Positions 34,412-43,164 of a stretch of DNA of 47,710 nt are shown piece after piece. A program made the translations under genes and the position numbers. Each line of letters opens with the position of its first letter. The stretch's first letter is position 1. Source of the stretch: Sphaerospermopsis sp. SIO1G1 (GTDB lineage Bacteria > Cyanobacteriota > Cyanobacteriia > Cyanobacteriales > Nostocaceae); the NCBI GenBank assembly GCA_010672785.1, contig JAAHFX010000010.1, positions 1 through 47,710 of the forward strand, read 5' to 3'. A model generated the notes under the pieces. The model was not told the DNA's origin, made no database searches, and saw nothing but the letters and a program-made list of their open reading frames with translations.

Positions 34412-35641
34412 ATGGCACGCGCAAAGTTTGAAAGAACTAAACCCCACCTTAATATTGGTACTGTAGGACACGTTGACCACGGTAAAACAACCTTAACAGC
34501 AGCTATTACCATGACATTATCTGCCATTGGTGGTGGTGCTGGTAAAAAATATGATGATATTGACAATGCCCCAGAAGAAAAAGCACGGGGTATCACAATT
34601 AATACCGCTCACGTTGAATATGAAACTGAAAATCGTCACTATGCTCACGTAGACTGTCCAGGTCACGCTGACTATGTGAAAAACATGATCACTGGTGCGG
34701 CTCAAATGGATGGTGGCATTCTAGTAGTGTCTGCTGCTGATGGTCCTATGCCTCAAACCCGTGAACACATCCTATTGGCTAAACAGGTAGGTGTTCCCAG
34801 TTTGGTGGTCTTCTTGAATAAATCAGACATGGTAGACGATGAAGAGCTACTAGAGTTAGTGGAATTAGAAGTACGGGAATTGCTTTCTAGCTATGATTTT
34901 CCTGGTGACGATATCCCCATTATCACTGGTTCTGGCTTAAAAGCTTTAGAAGCTATGACCGAAAACGATAAGATACAGCGTGGTGAAAACGAATGGGTTG
35001 ATAAAATCTACGACCTCATGGATAAAGTAGATGAATATATCCCTGCTCCAGAGCGCGATGTTGATAAAGACTTCTTAATGGCAATAGAAGACGTGTTCTC
35101 CATCACAGGTCGTGGTACAGTTGCAACCGGTCGGATTGAACGCGGAAAAGTTAAAGTTGGTGACACAGTAGAACTAGTAGGTATTAGAGATACTCGTAGT
35201 ACCACCGTAACTGGGATCGAGATGTTCAAGAAGAGTCTTGATGAAGGTATGGCAGGTGATAACGCAGGTGTACTACTACGTGGTATCCAAAAAACTGATA
35301 TTGAGCGTGGCATGGTAATCTCCAAGCCCGGTTCTATCACTCCTCATACCGAATTTGAAGGTGAAGTTTACGTACTCACCAAGGAAGAAGGTGGTCGTCA
35401 TAGTCCTTTCTTCGGTGGTTATCGTCCTCAATTCTATGTACGTACCACCGACGTAACTGGCACAATCAAATCATACACTGCTGATGATGGTAGTGAAGTG
35501 GAAATGGTTATGCCTGGAGACCGGATCAAAATGACAGTGGAACTAATTAACCCCATTGCGATTGAGCAAGGTATGCGTTTTGCTATTCGTGAAGGTGGTC
35601 GTACCATCGGTGCGGGCGTAGTATCCAAAATTCTGAAATAA
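34412..35641 (+). CDS. tuf: Elongation factor Tu
   Basis: 409 residues. NIGTVGHVDHGKTTLTAAIT (P loop), DCPGHADYVKNMITGAAQMD, VVFLNKSDMVDDEELLELVE and the C-terminal YRPQFYVRTTDVTGTI and MPGDRIKMTVELINPIAIEQ are diagnostic. The roughly 409-residue length with an extra acidic segment after domain I fits cyanobacterial and plastid EF-Tu. It delivers aminoacyl-tRNA to the ribosome. AAAGGA lies before the ATG. A clear terminator follows the gene. Confidence 0.98.
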   Translation: MARAKFERTKPHLNIGTVGHVDHGKTTLTAAITMTLSAIGGGAGKKYDDIDNAPEEKARGITINTAHVEYETENRHYAHVDCPGHADYVKNMITGAAQMDGGILVVSAADGPMPQTREHILLAKQVGVPSLVVFLNKSDMVDDEELLELVELEVRELLSSYDFPGDDIPIITGSGLKALEAMTENDKIQRGENEWVDKIYDLMDKVDEYIPAPERDVDKDFLMAIEDVFSITGRGTVATGRIERGKVKVGDTVELVGIRDTRSTTVTGIEMFKKSLDEGMAGDNAGVLLRGIQKTDIERGMVISKPGSITPHTEFEGEVYVLTKEEGGRHSPFFGGYRPQFYVRTTDVTGTIKSYTADDGSEVEMVMPGDRIKMTVELINPIAIEQGMRFAIREGGRTIGAGVVSKILK

Positions 35642-35669
35642 CTTTCACCTTTTTGCTCTGACGAAAAGG

Positions 35670-35705
35670 GAGCGGAGATGGTTAAAATTCATCTCTGCTC
35701 TTTTT
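35670..35705 (+). terminator. Intrinsic terminator after tuf
   Basis: GAGCGGAGATG (35670-35680) pairs with CATCTCTGCTC (35690-35700) with one G-T wobble, around a 9-base loop, followed by TTTTT. This is the best intrinsic terminator in the window. rpsJ starts only 56 bases later, so it probably attenuates rather than blocks read-through. Confidence 0.8.
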
Positions 35706-35760
35706 ATATCTCATATCTCAACACAAAATCTCACAATTCACAGAACCAGGAAAACTAAAG

Positions 35761-36078
35761 ATGGCAACTTTACAGCAGCAGAAAATTAGAATTCGCTTAC
35801 AGGCTTTTGACCGACGTTTATTAGATACATCTTGCGAGAAGATTGTAGATACAGCTAATCGTACTAACGCCACAGCTATTGGACCAATTCCGTTACCCAC
35901 AAAAAGAAAGATTTATTGTGTGTTACGCTCACCTCACGTAGATAAAGATTCCCGCGAACATTTTGAAACTCGTACTCATCGCCGGATTATTGATATTTAC
36001 CAACCTTCTTCTAAAACTATTGATGCACTGATGAAGTTGGACTTGCCATCTGGTGTAGATATCGAAGTGAAATTGTAA
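35761..36078 (+). CDS. rpsJ: 30S ribosomal protein S10
   Basis: 105 residues, the normal length. KIRIRLQAFDRRLLDTSCEK, IGPIPLPTKRKIYCVLRSPH and TRTHRRIIDIYQPSSKTIDA match S10 (NusE). It is a part of the 30S head and also a transcription antitermination factor. In cyanobacteria rpsJ sits after tuf in the str cluster rather than at the head of the S10 cluster, as here. Confidence 0.98.
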   Translation: MATLQQQKIRIRLQAFDRRLLDTSCEKIVDTANRTNATAIGPIPLPTKRKIYCVLRSPHVDKDSREHFETRTHRRIIDIYQPSSKTIDALMKLDLPSGVDIEVKL

Positions 36079-36666
36079 TTTTCCCACCCTCAATTATCAG
36101 TCATCAAACCACTGACTGAAAACTAATCATCAACGTTTAGCTGTTAGCAGTAGGATTATATTCATTTGTCTGCGTAGCTTCTCGTCCAGATTTTTTATTC
36201 TATCTGTTAGGTTAAGGAAGAGAAAATTTCATGATATTAACTGATAATTGAAGATTCACATTTGGTTTTAATCATAACCTGCTCTGGGAATATTGATCTC
36301 AGAGCAGGTTATGATTTAACTATAGCAACCATAGCACTACGTGCAAGTCAAAATTCAAAAGCTTGCTGCCTTTAGGTTTTAACAGGGGAAAATTTTAGCT
36401 ATCTTTTACCCCCAAATTTGTGAATTTAAGTACCTGAGCAAAATTAACTGCACATATTGATTAAACATACAACTGGCCGTATTTTTGACCTATTCCCTAT
36501 TCCTTCTCCCAACTATAAAATTTATTTTGCACGACTACTTATCAAACCCAAAATGTACTGTATTTTTGATACCTTAACCATAAAAACTAATGGTAGAATA
36601 GTCGAGTATGGGAAAAGTAGGGAAAAATAAATACATTTTAAGAATAAAATTTATACCCAAGTAACA
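36079..36666. other. Intergenic region with a strong hairpin
   Basis: 588 bases after rpsJ with no gene. The main structure is the long hairpin at 36270-36316. A TAGAAT at about 36591 may belong to the promoter of the next gene. A TTCCCTATTCC stretch near 36491 is a minor repeat. Confidence 0.7.
36270..36316 (+). terminator. Long perfect hairpin downstream of rpsJ
   Basis: AATCATAACCTGCTCTG (36270-36286) and its exact reverse complement (36300-36316) form 17 perfect pairs; three more (one G-T) can extend the stem inward, leaving a 7-base loop. A weak TTTAAC follows, so it may terminate the str transcript, or may be a processing element or a protein-binding palindrome. Confidence 0.6.
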
Positions 36667-37317
36667 ATGACTTATTCATCTAAAATTGCCGTCCGTGAAC
36701 TACCTCTGTTCCCATTGCCTGAAGTGGTTCTCTTTCCTACTAGACCATTACCGTTACATATATTTGAATTTCGCTACCGAATCATGATGAATACGATCCT
36801 AGAGGGCGATCGCAGGTTTGGTGTTTTAATGGTAGATCCCATTCAAGGTACAATTGCTAATGTCGGTTGCTGTGCAGAAATTGTTCATTGTCAGCGTTTA
36901 CCTGACGACCGCATGGAAGTCTTAACTTTGGGACAACAAAGATTTAGGGTTTTAGAATATATCCGTGAAAAACCCTACCGTGTCGGTTTGGTAGAATGGA
37001 TAGAAGACCAATCCACTACTCAGGATTTACACTCTTTAGCGACGGAGGTAGAACAATTACTCAAGGATGTTGTACGTCTCTCCGCTAAATTAACTGAAAA
37101 AGAGATTGAACTACCAGAAGATTTACCAGATCTACCGACTGAGTTATCCTATTGGGTAGCAAGTAATCTCTATGGTGTAGCTCCTGAACAACAAGCATTG
37201 TTAGAATTACAAGATACATCTGCTCGTTTACAAAGGGAAGCAGAAATTCTAACTTCTACTCGCAATCATCTGGCAGCACGCTCTGTTTTGAAAGATACTT
37301 TTAATCACATGGGTTGA
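36667..37317 (+). CDS. Lon N-terminal (substrate-binding) domain protein
   Basis: 216 residues. ELPLFPLPEVVLFPTRPLPL and HIFEFRYRIMMNTILEGDRR, GVLMVDPIQG and RMEVLTLGQQRFRVLEYIRE match the LON N-terminal PUA-like domain; the rest is the helical part (about 120-216). The ATPase and protease parts of full Lon are absent, so this is the stand-alone form common in cyanobacteria. It may bind substrate or nucleic acid, but no role is established. It stands alone, upstream of the convergent pheA gene. Confidence 0.88.
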   Translation: MTYSSKIAVRELPLFPLPEVVLFPTRPLPLHIFEFRYRIMMNTILEGDRRFGVLMVDPIQGTIANVGCCAEIVHCQRLPDDRMEVLTLGQQRFRVLEYIREKPYRVGLVEWIEDQSTTQDLHSLATEVEQLLKDVVRLSAKLTEKEIELPEDLPDLPTELSYWVASNLYGVAPEQQALLELQDTSARLQREAEILTSTRNHLAARSVLKDTFNHMG

Positions 37318-37565
37318 TATTGTTGCCGACAAAAAGTTTTTTGTCTACACTGCAAGATTTTAATCCCACATTCCGCACCCCCAGTGTCACAATTATTAAT
37401 TTTGGGTTTTTGAATATGTTTGAAGATAATTTTGATACAAAATAGTTGATATATTAGGTGGCGATAGCGAAGCTCTGCTACAAGCAGTTCGCCAATCTTA
37501 AATCCCCAAAAATTTTTCGTTGTGTGACAGTCTAGGGTACGGAAGGTGGGTTTTAAGAGCATTCC

Positions 37566-38426
37566 CTATTCATTTTTCATCCTCAAGACACTATAACTAC
37601 CAAAAATCTTCAATATTTCTGTACAAGAATTCAGTTTTGCTAAAGCTGATTTCATGACAGGTGAATTAACGGGTGCTTCTATATCCAAAAAGAATAAATA
37701 TTCTCCCAGTAAACGCTTAGTAGGACGGGATTCAATTCTACTCAAATTAATTCCTAAATCAGCAAATACTTCTAATGCTTTGACAAGTGCGCCAGGAGTA
37801 TTAGCCGATGTGCTAAAAGCCAAAGATGTGTGAGTAGGTGCAAATGAATTTTCGAGTTGATTTGTTTGAGTTATCACCCAAAAGCGTGTACAGTTCTCAG
37901 AATAGTCATTAATATCACTAGCAAGAATAGGTAAATTATAAAGTTGGGCTGCTCTCTGGGAAGATATGGCCGCCGTTCCAGATATTTGAGGAATTTTATC
38001 TAAAGCTTCTGTTGTGGAACTACTGGGAATAAGATTAGCATTAGGGACAAATTTGGCTAACCATTGTTGACATTGTGCTAATGCTTGGGGATGAGAAAAT
38101 ACTGTTTTAACTTCATCTAAACTATTAGCACAGGAAATTAGAACATGATTGATAGGTAAAATTAAAGCTTGTCTAATTCTTAAATTGTCTAATTGCCATA
38201 GACTATCCATCGTCATACTGACGCTACCCTCAATGGAGTTTTCTACAGGTACTATAGCTATTTCTGTTTTTTCCCTGGTGACAGCTTTTAATGATTTAGC
38301 AATGGTAGGGTAAGCATACAAAGTAGAGTCTACCCCCTGAGAAGTTTTCAACCAGTGGAGATAGAACGAAGCAGCTTGTTCAGAATAAGTTCCTGCTGGT
38401 CCTAGATGGGCAATTGTGAGACTCAT
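37566..38426 (-). CDS. pheA: Prephenate dehydratase
   Basis: 286 residues from ATG at 38426. A longer in-frame start at 38531 exists, but the family begins at MSLTIAHLGPAGTYSEQAAS, so I chose the shorter one. The dehydratase part has PVENSIEGSVSMTMDSLW, GTAAISSQRAAQLYNLPILA and the catalytic ENCTRFWVIT (TRF motif). The C-terminal ACT domain shows LAFSTSANTPGALVKALEVF and LSRIESRPTKRLLGEYLFFL, the phenylalanine-sensing ESRP pattern. It converts prephenate to phenylpyruvate. Feedback inhibition by Phe is expected. The chorismate mutase domain is absent. Confidence 0.95.
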   Translation of the reverse strand: MSLTIAHLGPAGTYSEQAASFYLHWLKTSQGVDSTLYAYPTIAKSLKAVTREKTEIAIVPVENSIEGSVSMTMDSLWQLDNLRIRQALILPINHVLISCANSLDEVKTVFSHPQALAQCQQWLAKFVPNANLIPSSSTTEALDKIPQISGTAAISSQRAAQLYNLPILASDINDYSENCTRFWVITQTNQLENSFAPTHTSLAFSTSANTPGALVKALEVFADLGINLSRIESRPTKRLLGEYLFFLDIEAPVNSPVMKSALAKLNSCTEILKIFGSYSVLRMKNE

Positions 38427-38711
38427 AATTTTTTCAAAATCTTTGCTAAATTTTATTTTGGATATAAGAAGTTTTGGGTTTGCACTGACAATAAAAGTGA
38501 TATAGATTACAAAGTCAAATCTATATTTCAATGCAAAAATGGAGTAATTTGGAAGTTTGATTCTTTAATCAGACGAGATAAATCCTAATTTTTGTATATC
38601 AACTGTTTACTGACTATTTTGAGTGATTATAAACAAATTTGTGGATTTTGTAGAAATAACTCTAGTTTATTAAAAAATATTAAAATTAAAACATATTTAT
38701 CTCATCTACTT

Positions 38712-39299
38712 ATGCCTAGCAAGTTTATCGCCTCTCAATCAGTCGAAATTGCTGTTCCCAAACAACCCATACCCATTCATCATTACTTACGTCAGCCTCA
38801 ACGTCTGGTTAAAACTTTAGTTGATAATAGTAGAATTCAACAATTATCAGAGGATGTATTTCGTCTGAAGATGCGACCTCTGAACTTTATGTCTTTGAAT
38901 ATTCAACCAACTGTAGATATGAGAGTATGGGCTGATTCTCAAGGAACTGTTTACTTACGTTCTGTAGGCTGTGAAATCCGAGGTTTTGAGTATATAAATC
39001 AGCGTTTCTCTTTAAATTTAAAAGGCTATTTATCACCCTACCATAGCAATAGTGAAACTCGTCTACAGGGAAAGGCCGATTTAGAAGTTTTGGTAGATAT
39101 TCCTTACCCATTTTCCCTAACACCCAAGCCAATTTTAGAAACTACGGGTAACGGTTTACTTAAGAGTGTTCTATTAACAATTAAACAAAGATTATTGCAT
39201 CATCTTCTTTCCGATTATCGTCATTGGGTAATATCACAGACACAGAATAGTGGTGTGAATCGTGACAAAACTGACATGAGACTGCTCAATTTTGAATGA
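38712..39299 (+). CDS. DUF1997 family protein
   Basis: 195 residues from ATG at 38712; a longer reading from 38592 adds 40 residues that look unrelated to the family. KFIASQSVEIAVPKQPIPIH, RLVKTLVDNSRIQQLSEDVF, FRLKMRPLNFMSLNIQPTVD and KADLEVLVDIPYPFSLTPKP match DUF1997, a family of cyanobacteria, algae and plants with a START/polyketide-cyclase-like feel. Function is unknown. It is convergent with rnhB, and its 3' end is followed by a heptamer array. Confidence 0.85.
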   Translation: MPSKFIASQSVEIAVPKQPIPIHHYLRQPQRLVKTLVDNSRIQQLSEDVFRLKMRPLNFMSLNIQPTVDMRVWADSQGTVYLRSVGCEIRGFEYINQRFSLNLKGYLSPYHSNSETRLQGKADLEVLVDIPYPFSLTPKPILETTGNGLLKSVLLTIKQRLLHHLLSDYRHWVISQTQNSGVNRDKTDMRLLNFE

Positions 39300-39305
39300 T
39301 TGTTG

Positions 39306-39436
39306 CATCAGTTATCAGTTACCAGTTATCAGTTACGAGTTATCAGTTATCAGTTATCAGTTACCAGTTATCAGTTATCAGTTATCAGTTATCGCTATTC
39401 ACTATTCACTGTTCACTATTCACTGTTCACCAATCA
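39306..39436. repeat. Heptamer array (CAGTTAT / CAGTTAC) between convergent genes
   Basis: About 12 CAGTTAT/CAGTTAC/GAGTTAT units, then CACTATTCACTGTTCACTAT-type units, span the gap between the DUF1997 gene and rnhB. The last units overlap the rnhB 3' end (from 39420), so its final codons are repeat-derived. Confidence 0.92.
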
Positions 39437-40103
39437 CCCTATTTACTTGACAAGGACGAAAGGATAGACGGTGTAAGGCTGAAGGGCCATACTTTTGTAG
39501 AGCCAACACATGTTTTTGGCTACCATAACCTTTATTACGTTCTAACTCATACCCAGGGTACTTAGTCGCTAAACGTAATATTAGGTCATCTCGCCAAACT
39601 TTAGCCATGATACTTGCAGCAGCAATATTAAGTGATTTTTGATCTCCTTTCACCAGAGTTTGTTGTTGAATATCTAACTCTTTAATTGATTGGTTGCCAT
39701 CAATTAAACAGAGTTGAGGAGATACTTTTAACTTTATTGCAGCCCTTTTCATGGCTAAGAGTGTGGCTTGTAAAATGTTCCAACGATCAATTTCTGCGGT
39801 GGAAGCATAACCAATTTTCCAATCTATTGCCAATGTTGCAATTAGCTTCGATAACTTATGTCTCCGAGAACTAGACAACTTTTTGCTATCTGTAATTTTC
39901 TCTGCGATAAGTTCTGGTAATACTTCTGTGGGCAGAATTACTGCCGCTGCTACGACTGGCCCAAACAAAGCACCTCTTCCTACTTCATCTATACCAGCAA
40001 CCCACCCTGAAATATCTGACTTAGTGGAAAGTTCCCACCAACTTGAGTCTTCTGAGGGTAGGTTTATATCCACAGATGTAGAGGTTAATTTTGTTTCTGC
40101 CAT
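39420..40103 (-). CDS. rnhB: Ribonuclease HII
   Basis: 227 residues. WVAGIDEVGRGALFGPVVAA holds Asp39 and Glu40 of the catalytic set. ITDSKKLSSSRRHKLSKLI, QLCLIDGNQSIKEL (further catalytic Asp), VKGDQKSLNIAAASIMAKVW and KYPGYELERNKGYGSQKHVL are family motifs. It cuts the RNA strand of RNA-DNA hybrids and single ribonucleotides in DNA. The N-terminal about 33 residues are extra compared with E. coli and look disordered. The C-terminal end lies in heptamer repeat. It is 222 bases downstream of rne on the same strand, which fits a joint transcript. Confidence 0.95.
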   Translation of the reverse strand: MAETKLTSTSVDINLPSEDSSWWELSTKSDISGWVAGIDEVGRGALFGPVVAAAVILPTEVLPELIAEKITDSKKLSSSRRHKLSKLIATLAIDWKIGYASTAEIDRWNILQATLLAMKRAAIKLKVSPQLCLIDGNQSIKELDIQQQTLVKGDQKSLNIAAASIMAKVWRDDLILRLATKYPGYELERNKGYGSQKHVLALQKYGPSALHRLSFRPCQVNRVIGEQ

Positions 40104-40266
40104 AGTCAGAAGTGGTTAACTAGGGTTTGCTGAATAAATCTAAAAACTTTACAGGTAAAGGGTTTGAGGGTATTTGAAACTTAAAAAGTGCCAGCTTTTA
40201 GAGCGTAACCGCTAAAAAACCTTGTAGTTTGGGTGAAAATTTTTCCCTCACCAACTATCTAAAACT

Positions 40267-40293
40267 GTTCCCTGTTAAGAGTTCCCTGTTCCC
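40267..40293. repeat. TTCCCTG heptamer cluster between rnhB and rne
   Basis: TGTTCCCTG, AGTTCCCTGTTCCCTC units lie in the gap between the two genes; related to the arrays at 3111 and 30752. Confidence 0.75.
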
Positions 40294-40325
40294 TCAACTC
40301 CACAAATCACTTTTTGCTGCAAACC

Positions 40326-42455
40326 CTAACTATCCTCTGAGTCTGGATTAGATGCAGAGGAACGACGACGACGACGACGATTAGGTGTAGAAGTTTGGCT
40401 AGTTTCTTCTTCTTCGTTGCTAGGGGACTCCACTTCAATTCCAGTATTAAGGGAATCTTCTGAAGGTGGTTCAAGCACTAACTTAGGAAAATATTCTTCT
40501 TCTATTTCCATCTGCGGAGTAGGTACTTTCACTTTAGGAACTTCAGGTTTTGGTGTTTCTGAAACTGGTGAATCTACATCTAGTTCAATATCATTAGTGG
40601 GTTCTTCTCCTGGTTGAACAATATTGTAAATCACAGATTTTGGATTTCTTGTCTGGGATTCTAATTTTACTCCTGGAGAAATCCCCATTAAGGCAAACAT
40701 ATCCTGTTCTTGAGAACTCATTTCTAAGGAAACAATCTGTGGTGGTTCTACCACTGGCTTAATTGGATCTATTTTGGGTTTGGTGCGTTCTGGTTTCTCA
40801 CTCCAACCAGATTTTATCAACCCAGGGGTGCGTACGCTGTCTCTATCAGATAAGTCAGGGAGCAGAGGGGATGTTTCTGATGAGGAATTAAAATCACCAC
40901 CACTATCTAAGTCTAAATCTGAATCATTGACAAAACCACCTATCCTCATTTCATCTTTGCCGTTTGCTCCATTAACACCTGTACGGCTTCTACGAGTACG
41001 GGTACGACGCTTGTTATCGCCTAGTTCTTGATAACTGGGATGATTGATGAGATTAACGGGGTTGAATTCTCCATCATTTTCAATTCCTTCGCCAAATCCA
41101 TCATAAATTTCTCTTGATTCAGGAATACGTGCTGTTGTAGATATCTTCTGTTCTCTTTGGGGTAAGGATGTAAAATGCTCAGGAATATCTGCCGCAGGTA
41201 TGGGTATCCGGTGTTCTGCTTCACCAGGTAAGCGTACTATATGTCCTAAACCTCCACAGGTAGGACAAAGTTCACCAAATAATTCATAAATATTTTGACC
41301 CTGGCGTTTGCGAGTCAATTCTACTAAACCTAATTCAGTTAATTGGGCAATTTGTGGACGGGCTTTGTCAGCTTTTAGGGCTTTATTAAAGTGTTCTAAA
41401 ACTTGTAGTTGATCACGTCTTGATTCCATATCAATGAAATCAACAACAATTACGCCAGCAATGTTTCGCAAACGCAGTTGTCGGGCAATTTCTGTGGCTG
41501 CTTCACAGTTTGTCCACAATACAGTTTCTCTAGCTGTGGCAGAACGGGTAAAAGAACCGGAGTTAACGTCAATTACTGTTAATGCTTCTGTGGGTTCAAT
41601 GATAATATAACCACCAGAAGGCAAGTCTACTCTGGGTCTAAGAGCCTCACGAATAGCTGCGTTGATGCGGAAGTATTCGAGAATTGGTGAGCGATCGCGG
41701 TGATGATCAATTAATACACCTTGGGGTGTTTGACCTCCACTCCAGTTTTGTAAATACTGTTTTACTCGTCTTAAACCAGTGTTGGAGTCAGCAACAATGC
41801 GGTTGACATCCGCACCATACATATCCCGTAATACCCGTTGAATGAAATCATCATCTCGGTTGAGTAAAGCTGGAGCGCGGGTAGACTGGGCTTCTTGCTG
41901 AATTACTTCCCATTGCTTTTGTAGCAATTCTAAGTCTTCAATGATTGCTTCTTCTGGTTTACCTTCAGCTTCAGTTCGCACTAGAACACCCATACCAGCT
42001 GGTTTAATTAAAATTGCGAGGGCGCGGAGGCGATTGCGCTCGCTTTCACTTTTAATTCGCCGTGATAAGTTTACACCTTTACCATAAGGCATTAACACTA
42101 CATAACGTCCTGGTAAGGTGATGTTACCTGTGAGCCTTGGTCCTTTTGTCCCAGTTGGCTCTTTCATGACTTGCACTAATACTTTCTGTTGTGGTGTCAA
42201 CAGTTCAGTAATGGCTGCGGAACTACGCTTAATTTTTAAAGGTCCTAAGTCAGTAACATGAATAAAACCATTGCGTTCTGGATCTCCAATATTGACGAAA
42301 GCTGCGTCTATACCTGGCAAAACATTTTCTACAACGCCTAAGTAGATATCACCAATTTGATGATGACCAGTGGCAACAACGAGTTCTTGGATTTGATCTT
42401 CGGAAAATACAGCAGCAATCTGATGTTGCTCTGCAATAATAATTTGTTTTGGCAT
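40326..42455 (-). CDS. rne: Ribonuclease E (Rne/Rng family)
   Basis: 709 residues, the cyanobacterial short form. The S1 domain (about 35-118) starts at GDIYLGVVENVLPGIDAAFV. The DNase I-like catalytic part has Asp296 (ALTVIDVNSG) and Asp339 (VIVVDFIDM), the Mg ligands. The Zn-link is ELCPTCGGLG (Cys397 and Cys400). After about residue 420 the protein is disordered and acidic, ending in RRRRRRSSA (about 693-701). In Anabaena that nonapeptide is known to bind PNPase, so this is the degradosome contact. It cuts mRNA and processes rRNA. It precedes rnhB and follows the radical SAM gene; all three are on the minus strand. Confidence 0.96.
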   Translation of the reverse strand: MPKQIIIAEQHQIAAVFSEDQIQELVVATGHHQIGDIYLGVVENVLPGIDAAFVNIGDPERNGFIHVTDLGPLKIKRSSAAITELLTPQQKVLVQVMKEPTGTKGPRLTGNITLPGRYVVLMPYGKGVNLSRRIKSESERNRLRALAILIKPAGMGVLVRTEAEGKPEEAIIEDLELLQKQWEVIQQEAQSTRAPALLNRDDDFIQRVLRDMYGADVNRIVADSNTGLRRVKQYLQNWSGGQTPQGVLIDHHRDRSPILEYFRINAAIREALRPRVDLPSGGYIIIEPTEALTVIDVNSGSFTRSATARETVLWTNCEAATEIARQLRLRNIAGVIVVDFIDMESRRDQLQVLEHFNKALKADKARPQIAQLTELGLVELTRKRQGQNIYELFGELCPTCGGLGHIVRLPGEAEHRIPIPAADIPEHFTSLPQREQKISTTARIPESREIYDGFGEGIENDGEFNPVNLINHPSYQELGDNKRRTRTRRSRTGVNGANGKDEMRIGGFVNDSDLDLDSGGDFNSSSETSPLLPDLSDRDSVRTPGLIKSGWSEKPERTKPKIDPIKPVVEPPQIVSLEMSSQEQDMFALMGISPGVKLESQTRNPKSVIYNIVQPGEEPTNDIELDVDSPVSETPKPEVPKVKVPTPQMEIEEEYFPKLVLEPPSEDSLNTGIEVESPSNEEEETSQTSTPNRRRRRRSSASNPDSEDS

Positions 42456-43164
42456 TCAAGTTCCTCAAAAATTGGCAGCACCAATGGGGATTAGAAGGAG
42501 CTTATTTTATACCTCTAGCCCCTACTGGCAGCCCTACAAGGCGCTACTGGTAATAAAAATTCAAAATCTAAAATTGCTTTCTTCTGTTGAAAGCTCATAA
42601 AAAACTGTAATTGCGTTTACACGCCTGATTATTCCAGAACGGCTGCATAAGTTTTAAGTAATTTAATCAACCGTCTACGGTTAATTTCCTAACCAAGACC
42701 TTTACCCTCTCAGATAAAGGAGTTGGTGCAGTTGTTGTAAAAAAGATATAGAGTTAAGTTTCCGGCGTGAAGCTGTCAGTAAATGATTCATACTTGAGCT
42801 ATAGAGAGTGTCTTTCAACCTGCCTCAGTTTGTTTGGGATAAAATCCTAGAAACTACACTCGGATTACTTTCGCTTGTACTCCCTAATTTTCAGGGTAGT
42901 GAATCAGATCCATTCAACGCAGCGCCAGAAAATTTCTCGTCACTTTATTCTAGCGCAACCTTACTAAAAATCAATTCATGGTGAATATAGTCATTCCGGT
43001 TAACTTAACTCTCTGCACTATGAGAACAAAGATTCTGGATTCAAACAATATTGTACCAGCAAATATGTTTGGTTGCCGCTTGACTAGAAAGTAGCCCGAA
43101 GGAACTACAAAGTCTAGGAGAAACCCGTTGTTTTGGTAACTACTAGCAAGTTGCTTGTATGGAA
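42456..43164 (-). promoter_or_regulatory. Long rne leader region
   Basis: 709 non-coding bases separate rne from the radical SAM gene on the minus strand. Long 5' leaders that RNase E itself cuts for autoregulation are known for cyanobacterial and E. coli rne, and U-rich stretches occur here on the minus strand (e.g. opposite 42738-42748). No small gene or tandem repeat was seen, and the promoter could not be placed. Confidence 0.45.

Noticed and set aside
37305..37562. An 85-residue minus-strand reading frame between the Lon-domain gene and pheA
   Set aside because: No family pattern, and the DNA includes a hairpin repeat (CTGCT-ACA-AGCAG within GGCGA...TCGCC near 37460-37495); probably not coding.
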